Assembly (NCBI GenBank): GCA_016699125.1
Contig: CP064961.1
Span: 806,001-870,000 of the forward strand
DNA length: 64,000 nucleotides
Reading direction: 5' to 3'
From: a bacterium
Lineage (GTDB): Bacteria > Babelota > Babeliae > Babelales > Vermiphilaceae
Shown here one piece after another: positions 16,979-25,537 of the stretch (position 1 is the first letter of the stretch; each line of letters opens with the position of its first letter). Made by a program: the position numbers and the translations under genes. The notes under the pieces were generated by a model. It did no database searches. It saw only the letters and a list, made by a program, of their open reading frames with translations, and was not told where the DNA came from.

Positions 16979-17524
16979 TTAAAAAAAACTTAAAAATAAT
17001 TTAAAGAGAAGAACTGGCACAGTCATAAAAAAGTCCCACATTCCTTTTAATGCAGCAAAAAATCCTGCAGAATTAGATAGCTTTTCAAATAGCATAGCCA
17101 GCCAACCTTTATTTTCGTTGGTACCAGTTGATGGTATATTAGCTGGTTTTACCGTTACCGAAACGGCCGTTGTTTCGGGCTCATTTTTATTTGCTTCAAG
17201 CTTGTTATCCTCTATCTGTTCGGTATGTTTTTTTGGTATTTCAACTTGCACATCAATCGGTTTTTCAATGTCTGTCGGGATATTCACATGCGCATCTGCA
17301 AGGTCAATGTGTACGACAGATTCGGTTTCTGGTTTAGGATCAATGTTTCGATTATTGGCTATCCGTGTTGCGGTTGTTGACAAAAGCCTGTGTGGCTCTT
17401 GGGCATATAGCTCGCGATTTAATGCTGAAAACTTAGATCTGTCCAAACTTATGCTGGAAAAATAGTTCAAAGCAAAAGGAACAACGATTAAAAACGTTAC
17501 ATAAAAAACTTTACTTACTGTCAT
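16979..17524 (-). CDS. secreted protein with a hydrophobic C-terminal tail, unknown
   Basis: 181 residues: N-terminal signal or anchor (F-Y-V-T-F-L-I-V-V-P-F-A-L), a charged Glu/Lys/Pro/Thr-rich central region (about 60-140), and a C-terminal aromatic segment (W-L-A-M-L-F-E-K-L...F-F-M-T-V-P-V-L-L-F-K-L-F-L). The same layout occurs in the next gene and in the gene ending at 56937. No family recognised. It ends one base beyond the acyl-CoA ligase stop (convergent). Confidence 0.6.
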   Translation of the reverse strand: MTVSKVFYVTFLIVVPFALNYFSSISLDRSKFSALNRELYAQEPHRLLSTTATRIANNRNIDPKPETESVVHIDLADAHVNIPTDIEKPIDVQVEIPKKHTEQIEDNKLEANKNEPETTAVSVTVKPANIPSTGTNENKGWLAMLFEKLSNSAGFFAALKGMWDFFMTVPVLLFKLFLSFF

Positions 17525-17652
17525 GATAAACTCCAGGATGTAAAACTTTATTTTCTACTGCTCACGTTTTTTAGCATACAGTTCTTTTAATAGTTGTCAC
17601 TCTTTTTTTAAAAAATTTTTTCAAAGCTATGTTTTTATAAACCAAAATCTTT

Positions 17653-19446
17653 TCAAGCGACCCCTCCAAGCCATTTCAAAATTCCCCAGAAGCCCTCTGT
17701 GGCTGTTGTCACTATATTCCAGAATACGGTCGAAATATTTGAAATCAAGCTAGAATTGTTTAAAGGTGGTACTGGGCTTTGGTTTGGTGTTTGTGTTGAT
17801 TGGGTTAGTCTTTCAAGTCCTTTTTTATGTTCTACTTTTTGCTCAGTGACTAATTGCTGATGTCTTTGAACGGTCTCATCCGATATTGTGAAGAACTGTT
17901 TAAGGTCTGTTTTTTTGGCATTGACTGGTTTCTTGTTATGATCAGTTGGTACAAGTGGCACAGGAGTATAGTCAATCGTGTGCTCTGTCCATTTCTCAGA
18001 ATCATCGTGAGATTTGTCAGCGTCTGTTACTGGATTTTTAACAGATGATTGATTGTTTGAGTTTTCTGGATCGCCAAATTCAGGTACTGTTCCTTCCTGT
18101 TTCCATTCATCTTTTTTTATCAATGGTGTCCAACCTTCCATTCCTTCCTTCTGCATGTCCAGATCAAATATCTCTGGGCTATTCAGACCTTCTGTGCCCA
18201 TTAGTTTGAATCCAGTAATATTTGCCAAAAGAGAATCTTTGAATGAATGACCTTCTTCGTTTGGTTTTGCTTCAAAAAAAAGGTTACTGGCTTTGATAAA
18301 AAATGTTTGATTTGCATACTCGGATTGTCCTATTGCAAGGATGACGGTGTTATAGTTTGGAATGCTATTTTGCTTGTTGAGATCTTCATTTATTGGTTTG
18401 ACGGGATGATGATCAAATCCTAAGCTTTTAGGATCATCAAATGCGCCATCTTTTTCTACAACATAAACAGTTTTTGCGTCTATAACAAATTCTTGGTCCT
18501 TTTGTATTTTTTGAGGGCTTTCAAAATGTGCTCTACCCAAATCAAACACATGAGCGTGCGTTCCATTCAATGCTTTATTCTTCTTTTCGTCTTCAAGCAT
18601 AGGTTCTATTTTTACGTTGTTACCAGTAACCTTCTTTTTAAAAAAAGGTATAACTCCAGTTGTTTTTATTTTTTCAAAGGTCTTGATTTCTGGAGCAGGA
18701 AATAATTCAGAGGCATATAATTGAAATGTTTTCCATTCAGCTTCCGTAACAGCCAACGGTCTACTTGTATTTAAACTAATTTTTTTACTTAACCACTTGA
18801 TCCCTTGATTCATCCAGCCTTGCGTTTGCTGATGTGCCTTGCGGTCATAAACTATGAATGCCTTATCTTTAGCAGTATTGCTTTTAGAATAGAATTTAAA
18901 AGCATTTGAATACTTCAAGAGAACTTTGCTCAGCTCGTGGTGTAAAATAACTAATTTTTGAGCTTTTATATAAAGAGAAGATTCAGTGATACTAGGCTTG
19001 TCAAGATGTGAAAAAAGAGTATTTAACGTATCGGGTAACACAAGCACAAATGGTTTTTCCCCTTGATATTTAGATTGCTCATGTACAATACCTGTAAGAT
19101 TTGTTTTTTTTGTTACTTTTTCAAGCCATTTAGCACCTAATGCTTCCAAAAAAATAGATCTACTCACTATAAATACATTAGCAGTATCAATTGCTATTTT
19201 AGCATCAGTAAAATCTGGAAAATCATACTCTCGAATAGTACAATTTAATAATGCATCAGGACTGATGGTATTTTTTATTTTATTTTGAAACTCACCAAAA
19301 CTATCATAGCTGAGTTTCTTTACTGTCAACAAAGGCCTTTCACTTAATGCGCTGCTACCCTCCTCAACTGACGTCCATTGAGCACTCTCTAACCGCAAAA
19401 AAACCATACAATAGCTCGCAGCAATCAAACATAATCGTCTCTGCAT
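17653..19446 (-). CDS. large secreted protein with disordered linker and aromatic tail, unknown
   Basis: 597 residues. Signal peptide at the N terminus (R-R-L-C-L-I-A-A-S-Y-C-M-V-F). Residues about 30-430 look globular, with repeated V-Y-V-V/V-I-D-A-K and S-N-L-F-F-E-A type strands suggestive of beta-helix or repeat structure. Residues 440-560 are Pro/Thr/Asn/Lys-rich and probably disordered. The last 35 residues form an aromatic amphipathic tail ending W-G-I-L-K-W-L-G-G-V-A. No domain recognised; possible host-facing protein by inference. Confidence 0.65.
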   Translation of the reverse strand: MQRRLCLIAASYCMVFLRLESAQWTSVEEGSSALSERPLLTVKKLSYDSFGEFQNKIKNTISPDALLNCTIREYDFPDFTDAKIAIDTANVFIVSRSIFLEALGAKWLEKVTKKTNLTGIVHEQSKYQGEKPFVLVLPDTLNTLFSHLDKPSITESSLYIKAQKLVILHHELSKVLLKYSNAFKFYSKSNTAKDKAFIVYDRKAHQQTQGWMNQGIKWLSKKISLNTSRPLAVTEAEWKTFQLYASELFPAPEIKTFEKIKTTGVIPFFKKKVTGNNVKIEPMLEDEKKNKALNGTHAHVFDLGRAHFESPQKIQKDQEFVIDAKTVYVVEKDGAFDDPKSLGFDHHPVKPINEDLNKQNSIPNYNTVILAIGQSEYANQTFFIKASNLFFEAKPNEEGHSFKDSLLANITGFKLMGTEGLNSPEIFDLDMQKEGMEGWTPLIKKDEWKQEGTVPEFGDPENSNNQSSVKNPVTDADKSHDDSEKWTEHTIDYTPVPLVPTDHNKKPVNAKKTDLKQFFTISDETVQRHQQLVTEQKVEHKKGLERLTQSTQTPNQSPVPPLNNSSLISNISTVFWNIVTTATEGFWGILKWLGGVA

Positions 19447-19522
19447 AAAAACCCTTTTAAAATTTTTAAAAACACAAAAGGAGAGACTTGCGCCTCTCCC
19501 ACCTTTTTTTTCTTCAGACTGA

Positions 19523-21892
19523 TTACTTCATTTTTACTCTGCCTGACTGCTCAAGTTTTGGTAACAGAACTTTGTTAAGTACCTCATTTGCGTGATTTAC
19601 CAGAACAACGCCAATTCCATTTGTTATATTTTCAATACCAACAAGATCATGCTTATTTCGATCGGGTAAAATAACATACGGAACTTTGTTTCTGACGGCT
19701 GCCAAGATCTTTTCTTTGACACCGCCGATCGGCATCACTTCACCACGCAGGTTTAGTTCTCCAGTCATTACATATTGTGCACTAATTGGCCGTAAAGTCA
19801 ATGCAGATAGAATTGCAGTGAGCATGGTAATGCCTGCAGAAGGGCCATCTTTGGGCACTGCACCTGCCGGAACGTGAATATGTAGATCATGTTTTGTAAA
19901 CAAGCAGTCGTTGATTCCAAACTCTTTTGCATGTGCACGAGCGTAACTGAGTGCCGCTTGTGCTGACTCCTTCATCACGTCACCAAGTTGTCCGGTCAAC
20001 GTTAGTTTTCCTTTTCCGGGCATGAGCACTGCCTCAATTTTTATAATCTCACCACCAAATGCTGTCCATGCAAGGCCATTTGAGATACCGATCTGATCAT
20101 TTTTCAGATGAATGTCTTCAAGAAATCGACGTGGTCCAAGCAGATTTTCAATATTGTTAGCATCAACCTGAATCAATGTATCATGTTCGACCAGCTGACG
20201 TGCGACTTTTGAACAGAGCTTTCGAATGAGCCGTTCAAGTTGGCGAACACCAGATTCGCGCGTGTAGTTCATCACAAGGTCGGTTAGCACTGTCTCAGAA
20301 AGATCGACCGGTTTTTGATCAAGGCCTGCGTCATGAATCGATTTTTTAATCAGATATTTTTTACCAATGCTCACCTTTTCTTCAAGGGTATATCCACTTA
20401 ACTCGATAATTTCAAGTCGATCACGCAATGGTTCTGAAATAGTGTCGATCGTATTTGCAGTTGCGATGAACATCGCTTTTGAAAGGTCAAAAGGAATACC
20501 CAGATAGTTATCATAAAATGTCTTATTTTGATGTGGATCAAGCACTTCAAGCATGGCAGCAGATGGATCTCCACGAAAATCTGATCCGATTTTATCAAGC
20601 TCATCAATGACCAGTACCGGATTACACGAGCCCGCTTTTCGCATCGCCTGAATAAATCGTCCTGGCATTGCACCAACATACGTACGTCGATGGCCACGAA
20701 TTTCCGCTTCATCTTTGACGCCACCCAATGAGATCCGTGCATATTTTCTACCCAAGCTTGCTGCAATCGATTGGCCAAGCGAAGTCTTGCCTGTTCCCGG
20801 AGGACCAACCAGACACAAGATAGGACCAAAGCCATTTTTTTTCAAGTTGCGCACAGAGATAAAATCCAAAATTCTTTCTTTAATATCACCCAAGCCATAA
20901 TGCTCTTGGTCAAGGATCGCTTTTGCATGAGCAATATCCAGATTATCTTCCGTTTCAACGCCCCATGGCAATGCAAAGATCCATTCCAGATGATTTCTGG
21001 TAACAGTTGCCTCCAAAGAATCAGGCGCGGTGCGTTCAAGTCTGTTGATTTGACGATTGATTTCGTGCCGAATTTCTTCAGATACAGGAAGAACAGAAAG
21101 TTTTTGTCGCATTGTTTCAATCTCTTCAATGTCATCTTCGCCTAGCTCCTGCTTGATTGCTTTCAGCTGTTCGCGCAAGTAAAACTCTTTTTGTGACTGA
21201 TTGATTGAGTTGCGAGCTTCGTTGCGTATCTTTTCCTGAATCTCTGAGATCTCCGCCTCCTTGCTGAGCAGTGTGTATAACTTTTCCAAAAAGTCATGCT
21301 GCGTTCTACTTTCTAATAAAATCTGTGCCTGTGTTACTTTTAATGTTAAATGTGAAAGAATAAAATCAGCTATTTTTTCTGTGTCCTGCATTTTTGAAAG
21401 TATCACATGAAAATCTGGAGAAAAAGTGCCACCGTTTGCAGCTGACATCTGTTCTGCAAGTGCTTTTATATTATTAACAATATGCGGTACGTTATTATCT
21501 TCTTCCTGTTCGAATGGAAAAGCTGTTACCTGTCCATACAAAACCTGTTCATCGCTATGCATTATTTCAACGGTTGCACGATATAAACCTTGAACCAAAA
21601 CTTTAATGCCACCATCTGGAACTTTGATGATTCGCATAATTGATCCGACAGTACCGACCCGATATAGGTCCTCTGTACCAATTGAGCCATGTTGTTGCGC
21701 AGTATCTCTTGCGGCAAGTAATAAAACTAACTTTGATTCCTCAACGGATTGATTAATTCCCTGAATAATGCGTTCGTCTAAAACCAAAAGAGGTACTATA
21801 ATATGAGGAAACACAACAACATCCATCGTAGGTATAATTGGTAAAATGTCAGGCACTACTTTGGGCATTGCCTCATTCACGAGATTTTTCAT
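19523..21892 (-). CDS. lon: ATP-dependent protease La
   Basis: Degrades misfolded and regulatory cytosolic proteins. 789 residues with the full architecture: N-terminal LON domain (1-200), coiled region, AAA+ domain with Walker A G-P-P-G-T-G-K-T (363-370) and Walker B V-L-V-I-D-E-L-D-K (426-434), and C-terminal protease domain with catalytic Ser685 in K-D-G-P-S-A-G and Lys728 in G-G-V-K-E-K. Close to E. coli length. ATG preceded by a G-rich site. Divergent from the ABC ATPase, with a 200-bp shared upstream region. Confidence 0.97.
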   Translation of the reverse strand: MKNLVNEAMPKVVPDILPIIPTMDVVVFPHIIVPLLVLDERIIQGINQSVEESKLVLLLAARDTAQQHGSIGTEDLYRVGTVGSIMRIIKVPDGGIKVLVQGLYRATVEIMHSDEQVLYGQVTAFPFEQEEDNNVPHIVNNIKALAEQMSAANGGTFSPDFHVILSKMQDTEKIADFILSHLTLKVTQAQILLESRTQHDFLEKLYTLLSKEAEISEIQEKIRNEARNSINQSQKEFYLREQLKAIKQELGEDDIEEIETMRQKLSVLPVSEEIRHEINRQINRLERTAPDSLEATVTRNHLEWIFALPWGVETEDNLDIAHAKAILDQEHYGLGDIKERILDFISVRNLKKNGFGPILCLVGPPGTGKTSLGQSIAASLGRKYARISLGGVKDEAEIRGHRRTYVGAMPGRFIQAMRKAGSCNPVLVIDELDKIGSDFRGDPSAAMLEVLDPHQNKTFYDNYLGIPFDLSKAMFIATANTIDTISEPLRDRLEIIELSGYTLEEKVSIGKKYLIKKSIHDAGLDQKPVDLSETVLTDLVMNYTRESGVRQLERLIRKLCSKVARQLVEHDTLIQVDANNIENLLGPRRFLEDIHLKNDQIGISNGLAWTAFGGEIIKIEAVLMPGKGKLTLTGQLGDVMKESAQAALSYARAHAKEFGINDCLFTKHDLHIHVPAGAVPKDGPSAGITMLTAILSALTLRPISAQYVMTGELNLRGEVMPIGGVKEKILAAVRNKVPYVILPDRNKHDLVGIENITNGIGVVLVNHANEVLNKVLLPKLEQSGRVKMK

Positions 21893-22111
21893 TAATCCCC
21901 CTCTATAAATAACATGTCTGTAAAGCCATGTTCCGTTTTTTCAGTTTCAAGTTTACGTTATACTCAAAAGCTTTCTCAAGATTTTAAGTTACAAAGGTTT
22001 AAAATTCTGTCATCATGCACAGTTGGGTATACTTAAATAAAGTAGCCGTTTATTAATTTTTAAAGCAAAATGAAAACTGACTAACCAATGAATAAAAAAA
22101 AGGAGGATCTA

Positions 22112-22786
22112 TTGAGTATTTTAAGTCTTGAAAATATTTCCAAAAGCTTTTCGACCGGTATTCAACGGAAGGACATTTTACGCACTGTCTCGTTTGATTT
22201 TTGGCAGGATCATACGTATGCATTAATGGGAAAATCAGGATCGGGAAAGTCGACTCTGCTTCAGATATTGTGTGGGCTTTTAAAACCGGACTTTGGATCG
22301 GTCAAACTTGACGGCCAGGAGATTAATCAGTATGTGCAGGGTACGTTTGAAAGGTTTTTAAATGAAAAGATCGGCCTTATTTTTCAACAGCCTTATTTTA
22401 TTCCAGAGCTCAATGTACTTGAAAATATTATGGTACCTCTGTTTGTAAAAACTGGTGACAAAGCACAAGCAACTGAAAAAGCTGTAGACTTACTTGAGCT
22501 TGTTGAGCTTTCTGACTATAACAATACACCCATCAAAGCATTGTCAGGTGGACAGCAACAAAGGGCAGGTATTGCTCGCGCACTTTGTAACCAACCATTA
22601 TTTTTACTTGCAGATGAGCCAACCAGTGGACTTGACCAGGCTGCGGCAGCACACGTAACAGAAATTTTAAAAAAAGCACATACAGAGTATAATGTTGGCA
22701 TCATTTTATCTACACATATGCATGATATTGCATCGCAAATGGATTATCAGATCGAGCTTTATCAGGGAATAGTACGTTTCAAATAA
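22112..22786 (+). CDS. ABC transporter ATP-binding protein (LolD/MacB type)
   Basis: Walker A G-K-S-G-S-G-K-S-T, Q-loop I-F-Q-Q-P-Y-F-I-P, signature L-S-G-G-Q-Q-Q-R, Walker B L-L-A-D-E-P-T-S-G-L-D and H-loop S-T-H. The Q-Q-Q-R-A-G-I-A-R-A-L form and the size (about 224 residues) are typical of lipoprotein-release (LolD) and FtsE-like ATPases. I prefer TTG 22112 because a perfect AGGAGG sits 5 nt before it; ATG 22088 has no such site and adds eight residues. No permease gene is adjacent, so the partner must be elsewhere. Confidence 0.88.
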   Translation: MSILSLENISKSFSTGIQRKDILRTVSFDFWQDHTYALMGKSGSGKSTLLQILCGLLKPDFGSVKLDGQEINQYVQGTFERFLNEKIGLIFQQPYFIPELNVLENIMVPLFVKTGDKAQATEKAVDLLELVELSDYNNTPIKALSGGQQQRAGIARALCNQPLFLLADEPTSGLDQAAAAHVTEILKKAHTEYNVGIILSTHMHDIASQMDYQIELYQGIVRFK

Positions 22787-22808
22787 TGCTAAGTTCAGGA
22801 TAAAAGGT

Positions 22809-24359
22809 ATGTTTAATAGAAAAACAATATTAAAAAAAACATTTCAAGTCGGTTTTTTAACGCAATTAAGTAGGTTTTTAGGAGTCATACGCGAGGTTTT
22901 AATGGTGCAATACCTCGGTGTTGGGGTTCTTTCTGATGCATTTATTACGGCATTTAAAGTTCCCAACTCTTTACGAAAAATTTTTGCAGAGGGAGCTCTT
23001 TCTGCCGCGCTTATCCCATCGATTGTTCAAGTATCAAAGCAAAAAAAACAGACTGATTTTGCGACACAGTTTATCACCGCGGCATTTCTGTTTTTTGAAG
23101 GCACCTGCTTTCTACTCGCTTTATTGTTTATGATACGCTCAGAAAATATCATAGATCTTATTGCCGTAGGTTTTTTACCAGAACAGAAAGCGGTCGCAAG
23201 CAGACTCCTTTTTATTTTAATGCCATTTATTTTATGTATTTCAATATCCTCTTTATTTGCAGGGGCATTGCAAGCACAAGGCCATTTTTTAATCCCAGCA
23301 GCAGGACCACTCGTTTTAAACATATTTTTTTTAGCAGCATTGACCTTATGTCTATTCAAACAGCTGGCCGTTTCATACTTATGTGTGTTCATAGTTGTTG
23401 CTGGAATGGTGCAGGCATTTATTCATTCCTATGCATACTATTTTTATCAGGGTGGTTTTTCATGGCCTGACAAAGCCGTTATTTCACCATTAAAACATAT
23501 GATTAAAAAATTTCTGCTCTGTTTGCCAAGTATCTCATTTTCTGAAATAAACCTTTTTATTGATACCACCTTTGCATCATTATTGTCCTCAGGTTCTATT
23601 TCATTGTTATATTATGCAAATCGATTTATGGGTATTCCGTTAGGTGTCTTGGTTGGATCATTGACCACCGTGCTTTTGCCACAACTTTCACATATTGCAC
23701 TCAGCTCTCCAAAACGGTTGTCTTTGTACATTTTTGAATCAATAAAGCTCATCTTATGGGTTACCATTCCCGTTACTATTGTGATGATCATTACAGCTCA
23801 TCAGCTTTTTTATTCAACCTTTTTTTCAAAGAATTTTTCACTCGAACAGGTTGAAATAGCGGGAACGGTCCTTCAAGTATTCTGTGTGGGCCTTCCATTT
23901 TTGTCCTTAAATCGGCTTTTTTTGAATGTTTTCTATGCATTGCACAGAACATTTGTACCTGCAATAATTTCATTGATTTCAGTTGTTGTAAATATTGTAT
24001 GTAACTATCTTTTACTGTATAACCTAAAGATTATAGGTTTGGCCCTTGCCACCTCAATTTCAGCTGTACTGCAGATGATTTTATTTATGATAGCATTGCA
24101 TTATTATGGATACACGCTTTATCTGTCCAAACTTGCTGGGCTTTTGTTTAAATATATGATATGCTTGCTGGCAATTGGGATTCCGATAAAAAGCATTCAC
24201 TACACAGTGTTGTTCTGGTTACCAAGTGGTGTTGTAGATATGTATGTAGGAACGCGATTTGGGTATTGGTTTTTGGCTGGGCCATTATCGATACTATTTT
24301 GTGTTCTCATTTTTCTGTCCCGCAAAAAAGCAGGGTTTCGTAGTTTTTTTATAGATTAA
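22809..24359 (+). CDS. murJ: lipid II flippase MurJ
   Basis: MOP-superfamily transporter with about 14 membrane helices that flips the peptidoglycan precursor. The MviN/MurJ N terminus is clear: R-x-L-G-V-I-R-E-V...A-F-I-T-A-F-K-V-P-N-S-L-R-K-I-F-A-E-G-A-L-S-A, containing the conserved Arg and Glu residues. The later A-N-R-F-M-G-I-P-L-G segment also matches. 516 residues, normal. It lies 22 bases after the ABC ATPase and 12 bases before the Nudix gene, forming one operon. Confidence 0.94.
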   Translation: MFNRKTILKKTFQVGFLTQLSRFLGVIREVLMVQYLGVGVLSDAFITAFKVPNSLRKIFAEGALSAALIPSIVQVSKQKKQTDFATQFITAAFLFFEGTCFLLALLFMIRSENIIDLIAVGFLPEQKAVASRLLFILMPFILCISISSLFAGALQAQGHFLIPAAGPLVLNIFFLAALTLCLFKQLAVSYLCVFIVVAGMVQAFIHSYAYYFYQGGFSWPDKAVISPLKHMIKKFLLCLPSISFSEINLFIDTTFASLLSSGSISLLYYANRFMGIPLGVLVGSLTTVLLPQLSHIALSSPKRLSLYIFESIKLILWVTIPVTIVMIITAHQLFYSTFFSKNFSLEQVEIAGTVLQVFCVGLPFLSLNRLFLNVFYALHRTFVPAIISLISVVVNIVCNYLLLYNLKIIGLALATSISAVLQMILFMIALHYYGYTLYLSKLAGLLFKYMICLLAIGIPIKSIHYTVLFWLPSGVVDMYVGTRFGYWFLAGPLSILFCVLIFLSRKKAGFRSFFID

Positions 24360-24371
24360 GGAATAAAGCGT

Positions 24372-24794
24372 ATGAAAAATATTTATTCTGCTGGTATTGT
24401 AACGTATATAAAAGAAGGCAGTACCATCGAGTATCTTTTATTGAACTATCTGGGCGGTCATTGGGATTTTCCAAAAGGAAAGCTTGAAGGTGGTGAAAAC
24501 AAATTTCAAGCAGCGGTACGTGAACTTGCTGAAGAAACAGGGCTAACCGCAGAGGTTCATCCAGGTTTTGAGGTCTCGTATTCGTATAATTTTAAAGACA
24601 AGCTCCGCCAGCCGATCTCAAAAACGGTCTATTTTTTTGTTGGATATGCATCAAGCAAACAGGTGGTCCTTTCACATGAACATCAACATTATAAATGGCT
24701 TGATTACGAACAGGCACTTTACATGTTGACCTATGAAAATGCAAAAGGCGTGCTTGCAAAAGCTGATCATTTTATCAGAAGTGGTAATTTTTAA
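24372..24794 (+). CDS. Nudix hydrolase (Ap4A/dinucleotide-polyphosphate type)
   Basis: 140 residues with a perfect Nudix box: G-K-L-E-G-G-E...R-E-L-A-E-E-T-G-L. The W-D-F-P-K-G lead-in and the short N terminus (S-A-G-I-V-T-Y) resemble bis(5'-nucleosyl)-tetraphosphatases, which remove alarmone-like dinucleotides. AAGGA lies 9 nt before the ATG. Last gene of the ABC-murJ-Nudix unit. Substrate is inferred. Confidence 0.88.
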   Translation: MKNIYSAGIVTYIKEGSTIEYLLLNYLGGHWDFPKGKLEGGENKFQAAVRELAEETGLTAEVHPGFEVSYSYNFKDKLRQPISKTVYFFVGYASSKQVVLSHEHQHYKWLDYEQALYMLTYENAKGVLAKADHFIRSGNF

Positions 24795-24828
24795 AGCAAC
24801 CAAACAACGTTGAAATCATCATTGCTTT

Positions 24829-24874
24829 GTACAATAGAAAGGAGTGGAGCGCATCCACTCCTTTTCTATTGTAC
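24829..24874. repeat. long hairpin downstream of the Nudix gene
   Basis: 20-bp stem GTACAATAGAAAGGAGTGGA / TCCACTCCTTTTCTATTGTAC with one bulged T and a 5-base loop. It lacks a T tract on the plus strand, so it is not a canonical terminator for the Nudix gene, but a stem this long could still block polymerase or protect a 3' end. Confidence 0.6.
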
Positions 24875-24918
24875 AAAAAAAATGTCCCTGATGTCTTTTT
24901 TCAAAAACATCAGGGACA
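24875..24918 (-). terminator. rho-independent terminator of the peptide-gene array
   Basis: On the minus strand a 12-bp perfect stem TGTCCCTGATGT / ACATCAGGGACA (24883-24918) is followed by T8. It lies about 70 bases downstream of the third peptide-gene copy and closes that minus-strand transcription unit. Confidence 0.75.
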
Positions 24919-24989
24919 AAAATGCAAGACCTGTTAAAAGACAGGTTATTATTCAGATAACTAATACTGTTAAATCAAGATTTAATGTA

Positions 24990-25079
24990 TTAAAAACCAG
25001 CAAAAATCAAGATAGAAGCAGACATAATCCGAGGAGAGCACCGTAGTCGTATCTTGCACACATCAAACAGCTTATTCAC
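24990..25079 (-). CDS. third, diverged copy of the tandem small-peptide gene
   Basis: GTG start at 25079 with GAGGA upstream; 29 codons beginning M-N-K-L-F like the other two copies. The 5' leader (CAGCTTATCTTGTTTTAATCAAT on the plus strand, also before copy 2) is kept. After five residues the sequence leaves the family. A one-base shift would give M-C-A-R-Y-D-Y-G-A-L-L-G-L, resembling the sibling core M-A-L-S-K-Y-R-S-M-V-M-L. Probably a decaying copy, possibly still a short basic peptide. Confidence 0.4.
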   Translation of the reverse strand: MNKLFDVCKIRLRCSPRIMSASILIFAGF

Positions 25080-25144
25080 GACAAATTCCTCAAAGTCAGC
25101 TTATCTTGTTTTAATCAATATCTAACTATAAATTCAAATTCAAA

Positions 25145-25264
25145 TTAACCCATAAATGGGGGACCTGCTGGATCCAATACAACAATAGAAATCACAGCAC
25201 TTGCAAGCATAACCATGGAGCGGTACTTTGAGAGTGCCATATATACACTAAGCAGCTTATTCAT
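25145..25264 (-). CDS. 39-residue single-TM peptide, tandem copy 2
   Basis: ATG 25264 with AAGGAG 6 nt upstream. The N terminus M-N-K-L-L-S-V-Y-M-A-L-S-K-Y-R-S is short and basic. A hydrophobic helix (about residues 17-30) follows, and the C terminus is D-P-A-G-P-P-F-M-G. Nearly identical to copy 1 except the last residues and conservative core changes (A-I-A-V to A-S-A-V), with most differences silent or conservative. That indicates selection on the protein. Function unknown: peptide signal, membrane toxin and regulator of a membrane partner are all possible. Confidence 0.65.
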   Translation of the reverse strand: MNKLLSVYMALSKYRSMVMLASAVISIVVLDPAGPPFMG

Positions 25265-25316
25265 GATGAACTCCTTAAAATTAGCTTATCTTGTTTTAAT
25301 CAATCTTGATCTAATT

Positions 25317-25445
25317 TTACTTCACAAATCCGTCAAATGGGGGACCTGCTGGATCTAACATAACAACAGAAATCACAGCGATTGCAAGCATAACCATGGA
25401 GCGGTACTTTGAGAGTGCCATATATACACTGAGCAGCTTATTCAT
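25317..25445 (-). CDS. 42-residue single-TM peptide, tandem copy 1
   Basis: ATG 25445 with AAGGAG 6 nt upstream. The body matches copy 2 (M-N-K-L-L-S-V-Y-M-A-L-S-K-Y-R-S-M-V-M-L) up to D-P-A-G-P-P-F, then ends D-G-F-V-K. One hydrophobic helix, basic N terminus, Pro/Gly-rich acidic C-terminal tail. It is nearest to the putative promoter (25486-25513) and divergent from the membrane-regulator gene that begins at 25538. Confidence 0.68.
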   Translation of the reverse strand: MNKLLSVYMALSKYRSMVMLAIAVISVVMLDPAGPPFDGFVK

Positions 25446-25485
25446 GATGAACTCCTTAAAATTAAGATTGTAAAATACAGAAGTT

Positions 25486-25513
25486 AGTGTATCATCAATA
25501 TTTGAAATTGCAA
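25486..25513 (-). promoter_or_regulatory. putative promoter of the peptide-gene array
   Basis: On the minus strand TTGCAA, 16 bases, TACACT, giving a leader of about 35 bases before copy 1. It lies in the 92-bp region shared with the divergent regulator gene. Confidence 0.4.
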
Positions 25514-25537
25514 GCAGTTTTAAAACGCAGATTGCAC

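Larger units (their letters stand above)
25145..25480 (-). repeat. two direct tandem units carrying the peptide gene and its ribosome binding site
   Basis: The stretch from the conserved C-terminal codons through the ribosome binding site (about 25153-25280) recurs at about 25325-25460 with roughly nine bases in ten identical by eye. A partial third unit (leader plus start) lies at 25065-25110. The arrangement indicates local duplication of a roughly 175-bp unit. Confidence 0.75.

Noticed and set aside
24795..25520. CRISPR array or attachment-site-like repeats
   Set aside because: The repeats here are two and a half copies of a coding unit of about 175 bp with their own start codons and ribosome binding sites, not short regular repeats with unique spacers. 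I saw no CRISPR array anywhere in the window.
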